Shown: positions 1-11,993, counted from the first letter of the stretch. The stretch is 64,000 nt of DNA from Heliocidaris tuberculata (GCA_025618425.1 CM046847.1:7863033-7927032); one strand, 5' to 3'. Translations and numbers: made by a program. The notes: generated from the letters alone by a model not told the origin.

Positions 1-416
1 TGTGACTCTAAATTATGACTGATTAGAGAAAAAAAATGAGAATACATGTATTATATTCTGGGAGCGAGACAGTCGCAACTCGCAAGTACATTTCACATTA
101 TGTTGCGCGAATAGCGTGCAACAGTCGCACGACATGTGTAAGAACTCCATGCAGGCGAATTTGTCCCTAATTTCGCCTGGAGATCGTTGCTAGTACTAAT
201 GCAGTGTGATTCCAAGTGAAAATCGTTGCTAATTCGCGTATTTTGTAATTTCTGTCTCCAACTAGTCGCGAGCTGTCGCAGCCCAATGAGATACTATATA
301 GCTGAAGTAGTCGCAGATCCCCTAAAAAGTTACGATAAGGTTTATCCAATATTTCCAGAGTACACTAATTGGGATCTAAGAACGCCCCACTTTCACTTTA
401 ATATTCAGGGTTCAAA

Positions 417-735
417 TTATGTCTTTTGTAAATCACTAACTGTTTTTGCTATTTCATCGCTGTAACTGATATGGGCACCAGATTCAAACGCATCTTTTTC
501 CAAGATACCGAACAGCATTGAAGCGGTTTGGTCTGGTTTGAGTAGCAGTTGTCTGGTTTCAAGAGTCTCTAGCATCTGCTTGCAATCCGGACTGACAGTG
601 TTGGTGTACATTTCCTGAAACATCTCCGTGTCAACTGGGCCTGGGTCATAGCTCAAGACGCGGACATCAGGTTCCTCTACGGCTATGGTCCTGAAGAGCA
701 TGTGCCTGGCAGCCTTTCCCATGCTATACACCGAG
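417..735 (-). CDS. SPR: Sepiapterin reductase, terminal exon (residues 172-277)
   Basis: This exon follows an acceptor (TTTCACAG, on the minus strand just above 735). Its first base completes codon 172, so the two exons total 834 nt: 277 residues plus a TAA stop at 417-419. The usual family length is about 260-280. It begins with the active-site segment VYSMGKAARHMLF; Y175 and K179 form the YxxxK pair, with S162 of exon 1 thirteen residues earlier, as expected. The motifs YDPGPVDTEM and EKDAFESGAH (substrate pocket and C-terminus) are also typical. A Cys at 172 stands where vertebrate enzymes have Trp. No canonical AATAAA is visible on the minus strand between the stop and the window edge, so the poly(A) site probably lies outside. 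The exon pairing is inferred from phase and family alignment; no transcript was seen. Confidence 0.88.
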
Positions 736-1951
736 CTGTGAAAGTAACGAAATTGGTTTCAATATATTGGTTTCAGTAGATTCGAAGACATAGGACTACT
801 GGTATTAATATACATTTTATATTGAAATAAAAATATTTGCTTATTAAACAAGTATTAAAAAGAAGTTGTACTAAAATGGTGCAAAATTTATAAACTGAAA
901 TTACGGGGAAAAGTCTCGATAGCGAAATTATTCTGGCACAAAATGTATTCCAAATTTGTAGGTTATAGGCGATGTTGTAAGGAGAATGAAATATATACAA
1001 TGTATAGGCTAATTTTGCATTATGATCTAACACTGGAAACGAAAAGAGTCATCTACATGTCTCTCTAAACAATCCGTTCGGCCATGCTTCTATTTTCGAA
1101 TAGTTTGCTTTATTAAAAAGAATCAAGAAAGGGATCTACTATGACTTTGAAAAGGTTGAGTTTGTGAATGGTGAAAAAATAATTTGTGAACTTTCTCATT
1201 CCTTTTATGTCAGTTTAGAAGAACATTGTAGTAGAAATATCTACTGAAAAGTATTTTCATTGAAATGCCCTCATATTCGAAATATGACGAGAAATAGCAG
1301 ATATGTTCGGGCTGAACATTCATGGCACATGACTTGTGTGTGCAGTCCAATACCAATTTCTATGTGCAGTACATGGGCTTTTCAGGTAGAGTGGGTCAAT
1401 TCCTTATTATTTTGATGATTCCAAAACCTCACAGTATACACCACTTCTTATCTAGACATAACCAGCCTTTCCCAGTTGCTTTGAGAGAGTTTCTTTCAGA
1501 TTGTAATCGCATGACCAGAACTCAACTTTATCCTTGAACCTGAGGACGGGTTGAAATGCATTTATCAAAACAATCTGTTGGAAATATAAGAATGATAATT
1601 GATATTGTTTTATTCCTTTTGGAATACAAACACATACATTATAATTGTGTATTTTTACATTCCGGTTGATAATAAAATATACTTGCATATGATGTCAACA
1701 TATACCTTCATGGCTACACATTATTACGTATAACCAGGAGGAGTATCTTCCTGGTATAACTTAATGATTGAATGATAAGAACTTAGCTCAGAAATATTGT
1801 AAAGAAATATTGTACAGAAATTTTATGTAAACTAATTTGAGCGAAGTTTCGTTGAAGGTGACTGATGTATGGTGTATGTGTATGTCAACATGGGCATTGT
1901 GCAGTAAAGTGTGAATAAATTACTGATCTTCGAAAGTGGGATATCGGGTGA

Positions 1952-1955
<4 letters not shown>
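736..1955. other. No gene seen (intron)
   Basis: AT-rich DNA with only short accidental open frames. I see no splice-consistent coding stretch, tRNA or clear transposon end. Confidence 0.5.
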
Positions 1956-1988
<33 letters not shown>

Positions 1989-1996
1989 GGGGGGGG
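1956..1996. repeat. (GA)n microsatellite followed by a G run
   Basis: About 13 uninterrupted GA dinucleotides run straight into GGGAGGGGGGGGGG. Confidence 0.9.
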
Positions 1997-2394
1997 TCAA
2001 GTTTTGAGAGACAAGCAGATAAGTGGAACATATTTCCAACTTATCATGTAATTGTACTCTCTTCAGAACCTGAAGAAAGGCTGGGAGGGCCGAACACTTG
2101 ATCTAATAAAGTTGAAGTTCAGCTCCGTCCCTGTCTCCTGTCTTATCAATCCTGTGTGTGTTTGTGTGGGTGTACCGTGTATATATCACTAAAGGCTACA
2201 TTAGGTGGAATTTTGTCTTGTTTCTATGCTCTGGAGTCCACCTAATAATTATACCAAGTGTCTACCTAATGTAGGGGTCCCTATTATGACGAAATAAACC
2301 CCATTGTGTCCACCTAACGTACCCTTTAGACGGGCCAGTGGTTTCGGCGACACTATAACTTTGCAAGTCCGAAGCAGATCTATCTTTTTTACTA

Positions 2395-2424
2395 TACACA
2401 CACACACACGCACACACACACACA

Positions 2425-2515
<91 letters not shown>
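2395..2515. repeat. Compound (CA)n-(TA)n microsatellite
   Basis: A CA tract (about 2395-2424, one CG interruption) is followed by about 45 AT dinucleotides with a single G interruption near 2445. Open frames through it are meaningless Tyr-Ile repeats. Confidence 0.95.
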
Positions 2516-2516
<1 letters not shown>

Positions 2517-3285
2517 TAGCAGAAGCAGCACGTGGACATCCAAGGGCGCTAGCTGTGTTTATGATTAATCACAGTACCGTATATTTGTTACAATAATCAA
2601 GTGAATAAAAAAAAAAGTCGGGTAAAGTGTTATTTTTTTTTACCAAGAAGTATTTACAACATGTGAGTATGTGTTATTTATCCAAATCTTGCATGAGTTC
2701 TGAAGAAAATACATTTTCATCTTGATGAAGACTAAATGACGATTGTTTTACTTTATGAATGACTGAATAATGATATTTATTTATGTTACGTCGGCCCTGT
2801 GGCCTGTGGATGACACACGATCTCATTTACACCTGGGCGGGATTCTCGCACACAGAGCATGGATATAATTATGTTCGAATAGTATATCCATGAATAGAGC
2901 TAGAGTGAGCGATTTGATCTTGCCATGTTTCTGTGGTTTAATACTCAGAAAAAATTAAGGCCATAAAAACATAACATGCATAATTAGCGGTACGTCCCTT
3001 GTAAAGGATGCAAAAATTAGAAGAAAAAAAAAGAATTTATTGTTATTTTCTTTTCAGGAGGATAATGGCCCCCTTATAAGTCTTGGGAGGACCGACGGAT
3101 TGACCTTTCCCTACCGTACCCCCTCCCCCACCCCATCGGATTACATCATCATCATAGCTAGTCCTCTTTTTAGCCAAAATGGAACCGTAAAAGAAATTTA
3201 ACCTACTTTGGAACACACTACGTCACTACCGAACTATATCCCCCCCCCCTTCCGCGGATCTATCATCTCTGAATTTGCTACCCTT
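2516..3285. other. No gene seen (intron)
   Basis: AT-rich, with poly-A, poly-T and poly-C runs (3121-3135, 3240-3250). No coding signal. Confidence 0.5.
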
Positions 3286-3424
3286 TTTCTTGATGTTTTG
3301 CTTTTTTTGATACCCTAAACGCGTAATCCGGGTTATGCGCTTATTGTTGAAAAGGTACCGTTTTTATCCGTTTTCGTGTACGTGTACCGGCTTCAATGAG
3401 ACATGTGTCCCCCCCCCCCCCCCC
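3286..3424 (+). repeat. Degraded half copy of the CCCGGG-ended element family
   Basis: The order of blocks matches the right arm of the element at 30162-31175: a TACCCTTTTTCTTGAT block, then GATACCCTAAACGCGTAA, then CAATGAGACATGTGTCC leading into a long C run. Only one end is recognisable. Confidence 0.4.
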
Positions 3425-3464
3425 GTGAAACCATAGAGTTACACACGCACTAAACTGTTATGTA

Positions 3465-3660
3465 TGGCAAGCCATCGGGGTCTACCTACGTCTACTAGTA
3501 CGCGTACCCAGTAGACGTCACGTAAAACCGAACGATACGTCACGTCTACTCGTTACGTGACGTGTACCCAATTTCGTGTACTCTGTCGCGACCTTACGTC
3601 ACGTCACGTCTGTTCAGTTACGTATGCTTTGTTCAATACGTCACGTCTACTTTGAAATGG
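3465..3660 (-). repeat. ACGTCACGT-rich repeat, inverted copy
   Basis: Very rich in TACGTCACGTC and ACGCGTAC words. Its left edge, ATGGCAAGCCATCGGGGTCTAC, is the reverse complement of the edge of the similar block ending at 27452, so the two are inverted copies of one repeat about 24 kb apart. ATGGCTTGCCAT at the edge is a perfect 12-bp palindrome. Confidence 0.6.
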
Positions 3661-3673
3661 TCTAATTCAAGGC

Positions 3674-3704
<31 letters not shown>

Positions 3705-4225
3705 AGACCGCTTCTATTCTCTACATAGGGGATGTGGGATATGAGAATTTGGGAAATCAAATCCCGATTATCAGGATTCCCCTCTTTATTATGAAAATGG
3801 ATGGCTCTATCATGATGAAGTTCAGGGGTCGCTGAACCGGGGGGGGGGGTGATCTATAAGCTAGGGAGTGCAGGCTTTCCCTCCACACACACACACACAC
3901 ACGCACACACACCCCCCTCTTTGCTTATATTAATAATAACATATTATGCTCTTACTCGTGCTCAACCTCCTGCCCCCACTTTTCAAACGCTCTGTGGCCC
4001 GTGAACTAATAATTATGATGTCTTTCCACGTATACCAACATCGTTGACAGGCCTAGCCAACTTGATATTAGGGTGCCCTACATGTATTTTATTTCAAGCC
4101 TTTTTTCAAGACATGTATACTGCGGTTTGTGGTCTATTATCTTCACTTTTGCATAAACTGAAAATGAGGGAAAGGTAACCGTTTTCATAATAGAAGATCG
4201 GACAGGCAATCACTAAAAAAGAAGA
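3661..4225. other. No gene seen (intron)
   Basis: Holds a poly-T run (3676-3700), a G run near 3840 and an AC tract at 3883-3911. Nothing looks coding. Confidence 0.5.
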
Positions 4226-4359
4226 AAATGAAAAAAACGAAAATTACATTTTGTACTTGCATGATAGCCCTCATGCCCTCGAGTTTGGGGGCAAATGAAA
4301 AAAACGAAAATTACATTTTGTACTTGCATGATAGCCCTCATGCCCTCGAGTTTGGGGGC
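4226..4359 (+). repeat. Two-copy tandem repeat, 67-bp unit
   Basis: The unit starting AAATGAAAAAAACG and ending GAGTTTGGGGGC is repeated without visible change at an offset of exactly 67 bp, indicating a recent tandem duplication. Confidence 0.9.
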
Positions 4360-4494
4360 AAAAAACTCACAAGAAAACAGAAAAGGAAAATTAAATGTAA
4401 TAATAATTTTCCAACGATGTACAGGCTTAATAAGCTTATTAGTGCTCTAAAATGCAAACTTTCATCATTTAAAACCAAAAATTTCTCACACGGT

Positions 4495-4720
4495 CACCAT
4501 ATAAATTATGTTCGGACGCACAAGCTTCTGAAACTGCCAGGCCTGGCAGCAGTGAATGTGGGTGTATATACTCGTCATGCTCGAGCGCAGGGGATGTTTT
4601 TTTTCTGTCGAAAATCATCGATCCAACTTCCTAAATACTTTTGAAAACAATATAGTCCGTAGATGATTATTTTGCTTGCCTTCACATAAATGTAAACTAT
4701 AATTTAGAAAAACTGGAACT
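4495..4720 (+). repeat. Dispersed repeat, copy 1
   Basis: Shares blocks such as GGACGCACAAGC, GGCAGCAGTGAATGT and CTCGTCATGCTCGAG, in the same order and orientation, with 5620-5830. Not a recognised family. Confidence 0.65.
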
Positions 4721-5619
4721 CAAATTTAAACAATTTTTTTGCTGGGCCATTTTGCTGGGCCTAGTGCTGCTGAACTGTGTCACTAATAGATACATGGGCG
4801 GCCCTCGTAGCCCCCAAGCTTTAAATTTAAGTTTTTCAGAGTTAAACTCCAATTTCTGAAATCTGGTAACTCTTAAATTTGGACGTGTCTCCCCCTATCC
4901 CTTGTGCCACGAATCATAAAGAATCCCCCCCCCCCCCTTGTAAAGTAACTAACAGGTATGATACCTACATGATTATGCACCTACTCGCTTCAGATAGAAA
5001 AGAGGTAGACCGGTATGCAGTTTTTACTTCTTATGACCGGAAAAAACCTATAAAAATTAAAAACCAAACAAAAAAAAAAAATAATAATAAAAGGATATAT
5101 AAATAAATACATGTGAATTTCACAAGGGAAGCCACAGCCAAATAACCAGCCGTTTACTCTTGATGATTAAGATTAAACAGAAACAATACTCGACAGTTGT
5201 AAAATGATGTAAAAATAAGTATGCATATCACTATACTTTAAGCTGTATACTAGTGTCAGAAGTCGCGCATTATTATGGGTTGAAAATTCGAAATATTTTA
5301 ATGTATATGTTCTTTCTTCAAGTAGGTTGCACCAAAATCCAATCATACATCATGCGGGTCGGATATACATCAGTTATTGCCCATTTATGTGCATGTGTTT
5401 CCCGATATTGCAGTATGTGATTGTCATAGATGACGTTCAAACATATTTTCCACGTAATGTGCGCTAACGAAGAATAGTTTATTACAATTAAACAGGGTTC
5501 ACCCTCCTTCCAGCTCGCCCTTTGCTGCCATGGAAACGAGTCGGTCTGCCCGCCCTGCGGGTTTTATTCTTCTGTTTTTGGCAGGATCGGGCGGGCGGGT
5601 GGGCGGGTGGACGGTGTGT
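4721..5619. other. No gene seen (intron)
   Basis: AT-rich intronic DNA with a C run at 4926-4938 and an A run near 5070. The right part (5510-5610) becomes GC-rich with GGGCGGGCGGGTGGGCGGGTGG. No supported gene. Confidence 0.5.
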
Positions 5620-5830
5620 ATAAATTATGTTGGGACGCACAAGCCCCTGAACCTGCCCGGCATGGCAGCAGTGAATGTATGTGTATACTCGTCATGCTCG
5701 AGTGCAGGGGATGTCTTTTCTGTTGAGAATCATCGATCTAACTTCCTAAATACTCTTGATGATAATATAATCCGTAGTTATGATTATTTTGCTTGCCTTC
5801 TCGCAAATGTAAACTATGATTTATAAAGAC
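5620..5830 (+). repeat. Dispersed repeat, copy 2
   Basis: Diverged direct copy of 4495-4720. A further short echo (GCATCGAATGTAATTATGTTGGTCTCC) follows at 5888-5914. Confidence 0.65.
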
Positions 5831-6354
5831 TGAAACTGTAATTAAGCAAATTTCACTAATGCATGTATAAAGAAAAAAAAAGGCCAAGGCATCGAATGTA
5901 ATTATGTTGGTCTCCTCGACTTTCTTCGCAATGCATAGCGCATGTGTGTGCTTTCCCGGTTACCATGGCAGCGGGTCGCTCTGCTTGCAGTTTCTTATCC
6001 GGTCGTTTGTGCTTCGGTGGGTTGGGGTCACATGTTGGGACGGCCCGCGTTGACTATCGTTGACTATAGTTGCTGCTGCTGCGGATAGATGGCCACACAA
6101 GCCTTTTGTTTTGCCTTACCAGACTCTGCCTACTAGAACGCGGTAACGGTCGGTGGTCAAGGGAGTAATCTGCTTCACGAGACGACCGGGAGAGCGCACA
6201 CATAGGTATAAAATGCCTCTTCGAAGGCAGTCTTTTTTATTTTGTGCAACTTTTCACTTGCTCAATTTCAAGTAACATGGAGGATAAAGGCCAAAAATTC
6301 GCCAAGCCATCTATTTTTCTTTTTTTTACTTTCTTTTTCATTTACCCAAACCAA
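5831..6354. other. No gene seen (intron)
   Basis: Mixed composition, no coding or RNA gene signal. Confidence 0.5.
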
Positions 6355-6482
6355 AGTTGTATACTACTATAGTATTTAACTAAAGTATTTAGTAGTACTT
6401 AATATTTAGGAGTAGTATTATCGTGTAGTATTTAGTATTTATTTTACTACTATAGTATTTTACTACTTTAGTGGTAATAATT
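6355..6482. repeat. Degenerate TAGTATTTA-type minisatellite
   Basis: Imperfect repeats of TACTACTATAGTATTTA-like words fill the interval just before the pyrimidine-rich leader of the retrotransposon. Confidence 0.6.
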
Positions 6483-6483
6483 A

Positions 6484-9400
6484 GACACTTTCACCTTGTT
6501 CCATCATCTCTCTTCCTCTCCCTCATTTCTTTTTCCTTCTTTTTCCCTTACTCCCAATTACATTTCAGCATCTTTCCCCTCCGTTAATCTCACCTTCCCT
6601 CAGTTCACCATCCGCTCTAACATACTCCAGCATTTTCACTTTCCTACCCCTAGGAAATTGATCCAGTACTGGTGTACAGCCTCAACGCCAGACTCTATTT
6701 CTCGCTCTTCTTCTTTCCATTGTAGTTACACTCTCCCTACTTAACTCGAGAGACAGATCAATCTTCCTCATTAAAATGTCGAATATTTCTACGTAATAAT
6801 GGCGCAACAACATAGCTTTGCTTTCCATTCTCTCAGCTGTAACGAATTTTACGACACCTTCCAAACCAACTCACTCCCAAATAAACTCCAAAATGACAAA
6901 ACATATGAAAATACAATTGTCAAATCCATTGATACCCAGATAGATACATTTATTCATGAACCGGACCCAAACGACACTGACTTTAAATATATTCCCACTA
7001 CTTATTATACTGAAAATCAACTTGCTTCGAAATACCCCCCTCATGCCAGCTCAGATCTCTCTTTCCTTCATTGTAATATACGAAGTGCTAGCAAAAATCT
7101 CGAGAAACTGTCTATACTTTTAGAAAAATCAAAATTAACCTGCTCGGTAATTGGCTTGACCGAAACATGGTTCTCAGAAGCACCAAGTTCTCTCTCATAC
7201 ATCCCGAACTATGACATAGTTTTTAACAACAGAATAGGAAAGATAGGCGGTGGCGTTGCATTATACATATCAAATAAATTCACATACACAGAGCGAAAAG
7301 AACTTTACTACATGAACGAAACAATAGAGACTGTCTTTGCTGAATTATACATGCCCAATCACAAAAATATTATAGTTGGAGCAATTTACAAACCTCCGCA
7401 ATCAAAAGAAACAGAATTTATAGCTGCTATTAATGAACTACTAGCAAATCCCGCTTTATCAAATAAGGACTGTTTCTTGATGGGGGATTATAATACAAAT
7501 TTACTAACCAGAAATACAAGTCCTTACTGCCAAAACTTTCTACAAACTTTTATGACCAACTCCTTTCTACCACTCATCACCAAACCCACTAGAATCACCG
7601 ACCACTCATCCACACTCATCGACAATATTTTTACAAATGTAACCCCCCTTCCCGAGACTGGCATAATTTTATCTGATATATCCGACCACTACCCTATATT
7701 CACTTGTTATCCACAAACACACGTTAACCCGATATATACTAACACGTACACTCGTAAAATAACCGAACATAACCTCGTAAACTTAAAAGAAAACTTAGGT
7801 AACACCGACTGGTCTGACGTATACGACTCCCAAGAACCGAACGAAGCATTTAATCTTCTTATGCGTCATATCTCAACCACTTTAGACGCGATCATACCCC
7901 ATACTAAAAAAGAGTCTTTCAATCGGAAAAAAACGCCAAGACATCCATGGATCACAAATAACATTTTACGATCAATAAATAGGAAAAATAACCTTTACCT
8001 AAAATATATATCCAAACCAACAGAAAAAAATAAATGTAAATACATCACTTATAAAAATAGACTTACCAATATTCTGCGGTTTGAAAAGAAAGCTTATTAC
8101 AGCAAACAACTCAATAACTTTAAAAATGACACCAAAAATACCTGGAAAATTATAAATGGCGTCCTCAACCGAAAGAAAAAAGCTTCTGCCATATCTCGCA
8201 TAAAAATTAATGACCAAATTGTAGATAAACCAGATGATATGGCAAATGGTTTTAACGAGTATTTTTCTAATATAGGGCTAAACCTAGCCAAGAAAATCCC
8301 ACCTTCGGAAAAGTCATTCAAGGATTTTCTGCACCACCCAAATCCTCACTCTATATTCTTCGCACCTGTCATCGAAACAGAAATAAGTGATATTGTGCAT
8401 AATCTTAGCAACAAGAAAAGCTCCGGCCACGACTGCATTGATAACACTCTCCTAAAAAACATCGTTCCTGAAATATCTGAGCCATTATCGTACGTTTTTA
8501 ATTTATCACTTCTGACAGGTATTGTACCCGATGGCATGAAGCTAGCTAAAGTAGTACCGATTCATAAAAAGGGAGACACTCAGGAATTAAGTAATTACCG
8601 GCCAATATCACTTCTAACTTGTTTATCTAAACTACTTGAAAAAATTATATACACTAGAACCATGGAATTCCTTCAGAAACACAGCATAATTAACAACCAC
8701 CAATTTGGCTTTAGAACAAACCACAGCACTGATCACGCTATCCTTACACTACTCGATAAAATTTCTCGATCAAATGATAATTTTCTCCACACTGTCGGAG
8801 TGTTTCTAGACCTCTCCAAGGCTTTCGACACTATTGACCACAACACCCTGCTTTATAAGCTAAATCACTATGGGATAAGAGGGAAGGCCTTGGAGTGGTT
8901 TAGAAACTACCTTCAAAATAGGAAGCAATTTGTACACCTTAATAACCACTCTTCCAAAACAGAAAAAGTAAATTGTGGAGTACCACAAGGTTCACTCTTA
9001 GGTCCCTTACTTTTCTTAATATATATAAATGACTTCCACAAATCCTCAAACCTTTTATCATTCATATTATTTGCAGATGATTCTAATCTATTTTTTTCTC
9101 ATCGCAATCCGGAATATCTACTTGAAACTGTAAATAACGAGTTAGACCTAGTTGCAGACTGGATTAAAGCAAACAAGCTTTCACTGAACCTACAAAAGAC
9201 CAGTTACATGTTATTTAGCAATTCATTAAAAAACCTCCCAGGACAAATCATACTTAACAACACTAACATTGATAGAGTGAATAACATGAAATTTCTTGGA
9301 TTAATAATTGACGAAAAGCTTACATGGAAACCACAAATCGATAAGATATGTAGTATAATTTCGAGAAATATTGGCATAATCAATAAACTTAGTAACACTT

Positions 9401-10486
9401 TTCCTCCACACACACTACTCACCTTATACTCCACACTGGTACTTCCACACATTACTTATGGGATCGTAGCTTGGGGCAACTCTGCAAAGGCACATTTAGA
9501 GCGTATACTTTTACTCCAGAAAAAAGCATTAAGGGTCATATGTAATACCAGTTTTCGCTCTCACACGAATACTCTCTTCTATCAACACAAAATCCTCAAA
9601 ATTACAGAATTACACCACCTACAGTTAGGCTTGTTTATGCACAAGTTGAAGTCGCACGAACTTCCACATGTTTTTTACTCTATGTTTACATCCAACAATA
9701 ATCATCACTCTTACCCTACCAGACAGGCTAGCCACTATCACCTGCCGCGAACAAGAACCCTCTTTGCCAATAAAACTTTCACAACAACCGGACCTAAACT
9801 TTGGAATTCCCTTCCCCAAAACATTATTGAAACTCCTAATAATCATACGTTTAAAAGAAAATTAAAACAGCATCTCTTACTAACATACAAGGAAAAGCCA
9901 ACCCTCCAAAAATATCCCGGATACAAGCCACACGCGGAAGATTGATCCTGATCTCCCTCCTTGTTTGTTTTATGTTTTTTAATTTTATTTTTTTGTTTTT
10001 TATGATTTATTCCCCTTTTTCTCACTCCCTTTCCTGATTTCATCTCTTTTCCTCTATCAACCTGTCCCTCCCCTTCTGCTTCTTCATCTAGGTGAGCCTT
10101 TGTGTTTTTATTATTTAAGTTAGTTACTTAACGTATACTATGTGTAAAAAAACAAACAAATACTAAAAACAAAACAAAAAACAACGATGAGATTTCTGAG
10201 TCATGTACATAATTATAATGTTTTTTAATTGGGAACATGCTATTTACAAGCTCCGCTTCTCTGCTAGTTCCCTTTCGTTACCTTTTCGATTATTATTATC
10301 AAGAAACAATTGAAATGTGTGTAAACCTCTCTCTGTTATAACATTTATTTTAGAAAACAATATGTAAAACCAAGTCCATATGCGTTATGTTTGAATGATG
10401 AGTTTCTTCTACAATGTAAATACTTTATATGATTTATGAACTGGTATCGAAAAATAAATGAATCTTGAATCTTGAATCTTGAATCC
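6484..10486 (+). mobile_element. CR1/L2-group non-LTR retrotransposon, apparently intact
   Basis: A pyrimidine-rich leader (about 6484-6798) precedes one long open frame (6799-9945). A 3' untranslated region follows, ending in AATAAA (10453-10458) and almost four copies of TGAATCT (10459-10486). Short tandem 3' tails of this kind, in place of poly(A), are known for CR1/L2-type elements. No ORF1 is visible, so the element may be 5'-truncated or belong to a one-ORF lineage. The 5' boundary is approximate. It lies inside the sepiapterin reductase intron in antisense orientation. Confidence 0.75.
6799..9945 (+). CDS. Retrotransposon polyprotein: APE-type endonuclease plus reverse transcriptase
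   Basis: This 1048-residue frame has no interruption. The N-terminal endonuclease (exonuclease-endonuclease-phosphatase fold) shows LHCNIRSASKNL near residue 88, LTETWF near 120, GAIYKPPQ near 194, MGDYNTNLL near 227 and SDHYPIF near 294. The reverse transcriptase covers about 560-790, with NYRPISLLTCLSKLLEKI near 598, FLDLSKAFDTIDH near 670, CGVPQGSLLGPLLF near 726 and the catalytic FADDSNLF near 757. The C-terminal end has YPTRQASHY and GPKLWNSLPQNI (near 1000), a tail seen in CR1/L2/Rex1-like proteins. No RNase H domain is present. The enzyme would nick target DNA and prime cDNA synthesis in place. I used the first ATG (6799); true initiation is unknown. All catalytic motifs are present, so it could be active. 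Confidence 0.88.
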   Translation: MAQQHSFAFHSLSCNEFYDTFQTNSLPNKLQNDKTYENTIVKSIDTQIDTFIHEPDPNDTDFKYIPTTYYTENQLASKYPPHASSDLSFLHCNIRSASKNLEKLSILLEKSKLTCSVIGLTETWFSEAPSSLSYIPNYDIVFNNRIGKIGGGVALYISNKFTYTERKELYYMNETIETVFAELYMPNHKNIIVGAIYKPPQSKETEFIAAINELLANPALSNKDCFLMGDYNTNLLTRNTSPYCQNFLQTFMTNSFLPLITKPTRITDHSSTLIDNIFTNVTPLPETGIILSDISDHYPIFTCYPQTHVNPIYTNTYTRKITEHNLVNLKENLGNTDWSDVYDSQEPNEAFNLLMRHISTTLDAIIPHTKKESFNRKKTPRHPWITNNILRSINRKNNLYLKYISKPTEKNKCKYITYKNRLTNILRFEKKAYYSKQLNNFKNDTKNTWKIINGVLNRKKKASAISRIKINDQIVDKPDDMANGFNEYFSNIGLNLAKKIPPSEKSFKDFLHHPNPHSIFFAPVIETEISDIVHNLSNKKSSGHDCIDNTLLKNIVPEISEPLSYVFNLSLLTGIVPDGMKLAKVVPIHKKGDTQELSNYRPISLLTCLSKLLEKIIYTRTMEFLQKHSIINNHQFGFRTNHSTDHAILTLLDKISRSNDNFLHTVGVFLDLSKAFDTIDHNTLLYKLNHYGIRGKALEWFRNYLQNRKQFVHLNNHSSKTEKVNCGVPQGSLLGPLLFLIYINDFHKSSNLLSFILFADDSNLFFSHRNPEYLLETVNNELDLVADWIKANKLSLNLQKTSYMLFSNSLKNLPGQIILNNTNIDRVNNMKFLGLIIDEKLTWKPQIDKICSIISRNIGIINKLSNTFPPHTLLTLYSTLVLPHITYGIVAWGNSAKAHLERILLLQKKALRVICNTSFRSHTNTLFYQHKILKITELHHLQLGLFMHKLKSHELPHVFYSMFTSNNNHHSYPTRQASHYHLPRTRTLFANKTFTTTGPKLWNSLPQNIIETPNNHTFKRKLKQHLLLTYKEKPTLQKYPGYKPHAED

Positions 10487-11754
10487 TCCCTCGTGTATTG
10501 ATAGACACAATGTAGCAGATGCTTGCTTCCATTTGTCGGGGGAACTATTTTTGACCCCACTCCACGACAATCAAACTTACCATAATTGCGATCAGCTTTC
10601 TAGTACTCTAAAAGGTGAGGCTTCCTCATTCTAACCCCCCTTTTTCACTTCCGGCGCTACGCTCCAGGTGCCCCGGAAGGGTTCTAGCTTATTTTATTTA
10701 TTTATTTATTATATTTATTTTTCTTTTGGGGGTGGGGCAAACACTCTGAAGGCCCACCTCAAAAGCTTACTACTTGCTCACAGCCCTACCCCTACCCCCC
10801 CCCCCCCGCCCCCCAAAGAAGCCAATTCCCCTATTTTTCCATACATATATACATATTTCATGTTATTTTGAAAGTGGAAGATTTAGAAATTTTACCCCCC
10901 TCCCCCCAAATTGCAAAATGTGAAGCACGCTTATCATCCATTGTTTTCCGTGGGGACACTCGTTTTTCCGTAGGTTCGTTTTTTCCGTAAGTTCGTTTTT
11001 CCGAAGGTTCGAGTTATTTTAAAAACTGAAAACTGAATTTACACAGTATCCCCCTCTTTTTTTTTTTGTCAGGACTTGCGGGGCCGGCCTCATAGTGAAC
11101 TAATTCGGAGGCCGCAGAACGGGAGGTGGGGGGGGGGGGGGGGGGGGGGGGGGCTAGGAGGCTGCAACCCTCCATGTTTACACACTTGAAATTCGTTTCA
11201 TTATGCTTATTAATACCGTGGAATTCCAATAAAACTCTGAATCCCCCCTCTATTTCAAAAAAAAATCATGCATTATATTTTGCACTTATAGAAACATCAT
11301 TTACAGTGTTAACAAACTTGATATTAGTGCGCCCTTAAAAAGGTTTATTGCAGGACTATATTTCTGAAAGCATGTCTGTTTCTTGTTTTATATGTGTTCA
11401 TTGTTTCCCTCGTTTTCCATAAGGGAATAAATAATAAGTAATCACAAGAACAAAATAATCACATTTTGTATGTGCATTGGTACGTCGGTGCAGCCCTGTA
11501 TTTTCCCCCTCTGCCACTTTTTGTATCGTCCTATTAAAATATTCTCTTCGTCTATTGTTTTCCTTGTTCATTTATTCCCTTCCCGTCTTCTTCTGATTTC
11601 TCTTGCTTTGTTCATGTAAGGAAACGGTATAGTGACTCAAACAGTGTGGTGGGGGTAATCAGAAGGACCCTTTCGATGGACAATCAAAATTGAGCTGGAT
11701 TAGCCGGGGGGGGGGGGGGGGGGGGCGGAGAATAACTGGATGAAACCTAGAGGA
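10487..11754. other. No gene seen (intron)
   Basis: Contains poly-C (10795-10813), a G run of about 25 (11127-11153) and a G run at 11706-11725. No supported gene. Confidence 0.5.
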
Positions 11755-11940
11755 AAAAGTTCAGCAAAACTCCCGCTATCATGAATGGCCATGCACTGCC
11801 AGACATTTTAAATTGCGGCAGATGCTCGGATGCCCGCCAGACGCCCCCACCCCCTCCCTCACTGAGCGAGGTAGGCCTAGGTTGGAAAGGTATAAAACCC
11901 AATGCAATCTAGCAGAATAATATAGTCACGACTGTGTAAT
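11755..11940 (+). repeat. Diverged duplication, copy 1
   Basis: Blocks GCAAAACTCCCGCTATC, GCCAGACGCCCCC and GGAAAGGTATAAAACCCAATGC recur, diverged but in the same order, at 12310-12495. Confidence 0.55.
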
Positions 11941-11993
11941 GTCACACGTCATCTTAAATGGTTGCTTGTACCTGCCAAGTACCCCCCCCCCAA

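Noticed and set aside
2262..2543. Open frames on both strands through the TA/CA microsatellite
   Set aside because: They translate to Tyr-Ile repeats; composition alone explains them.
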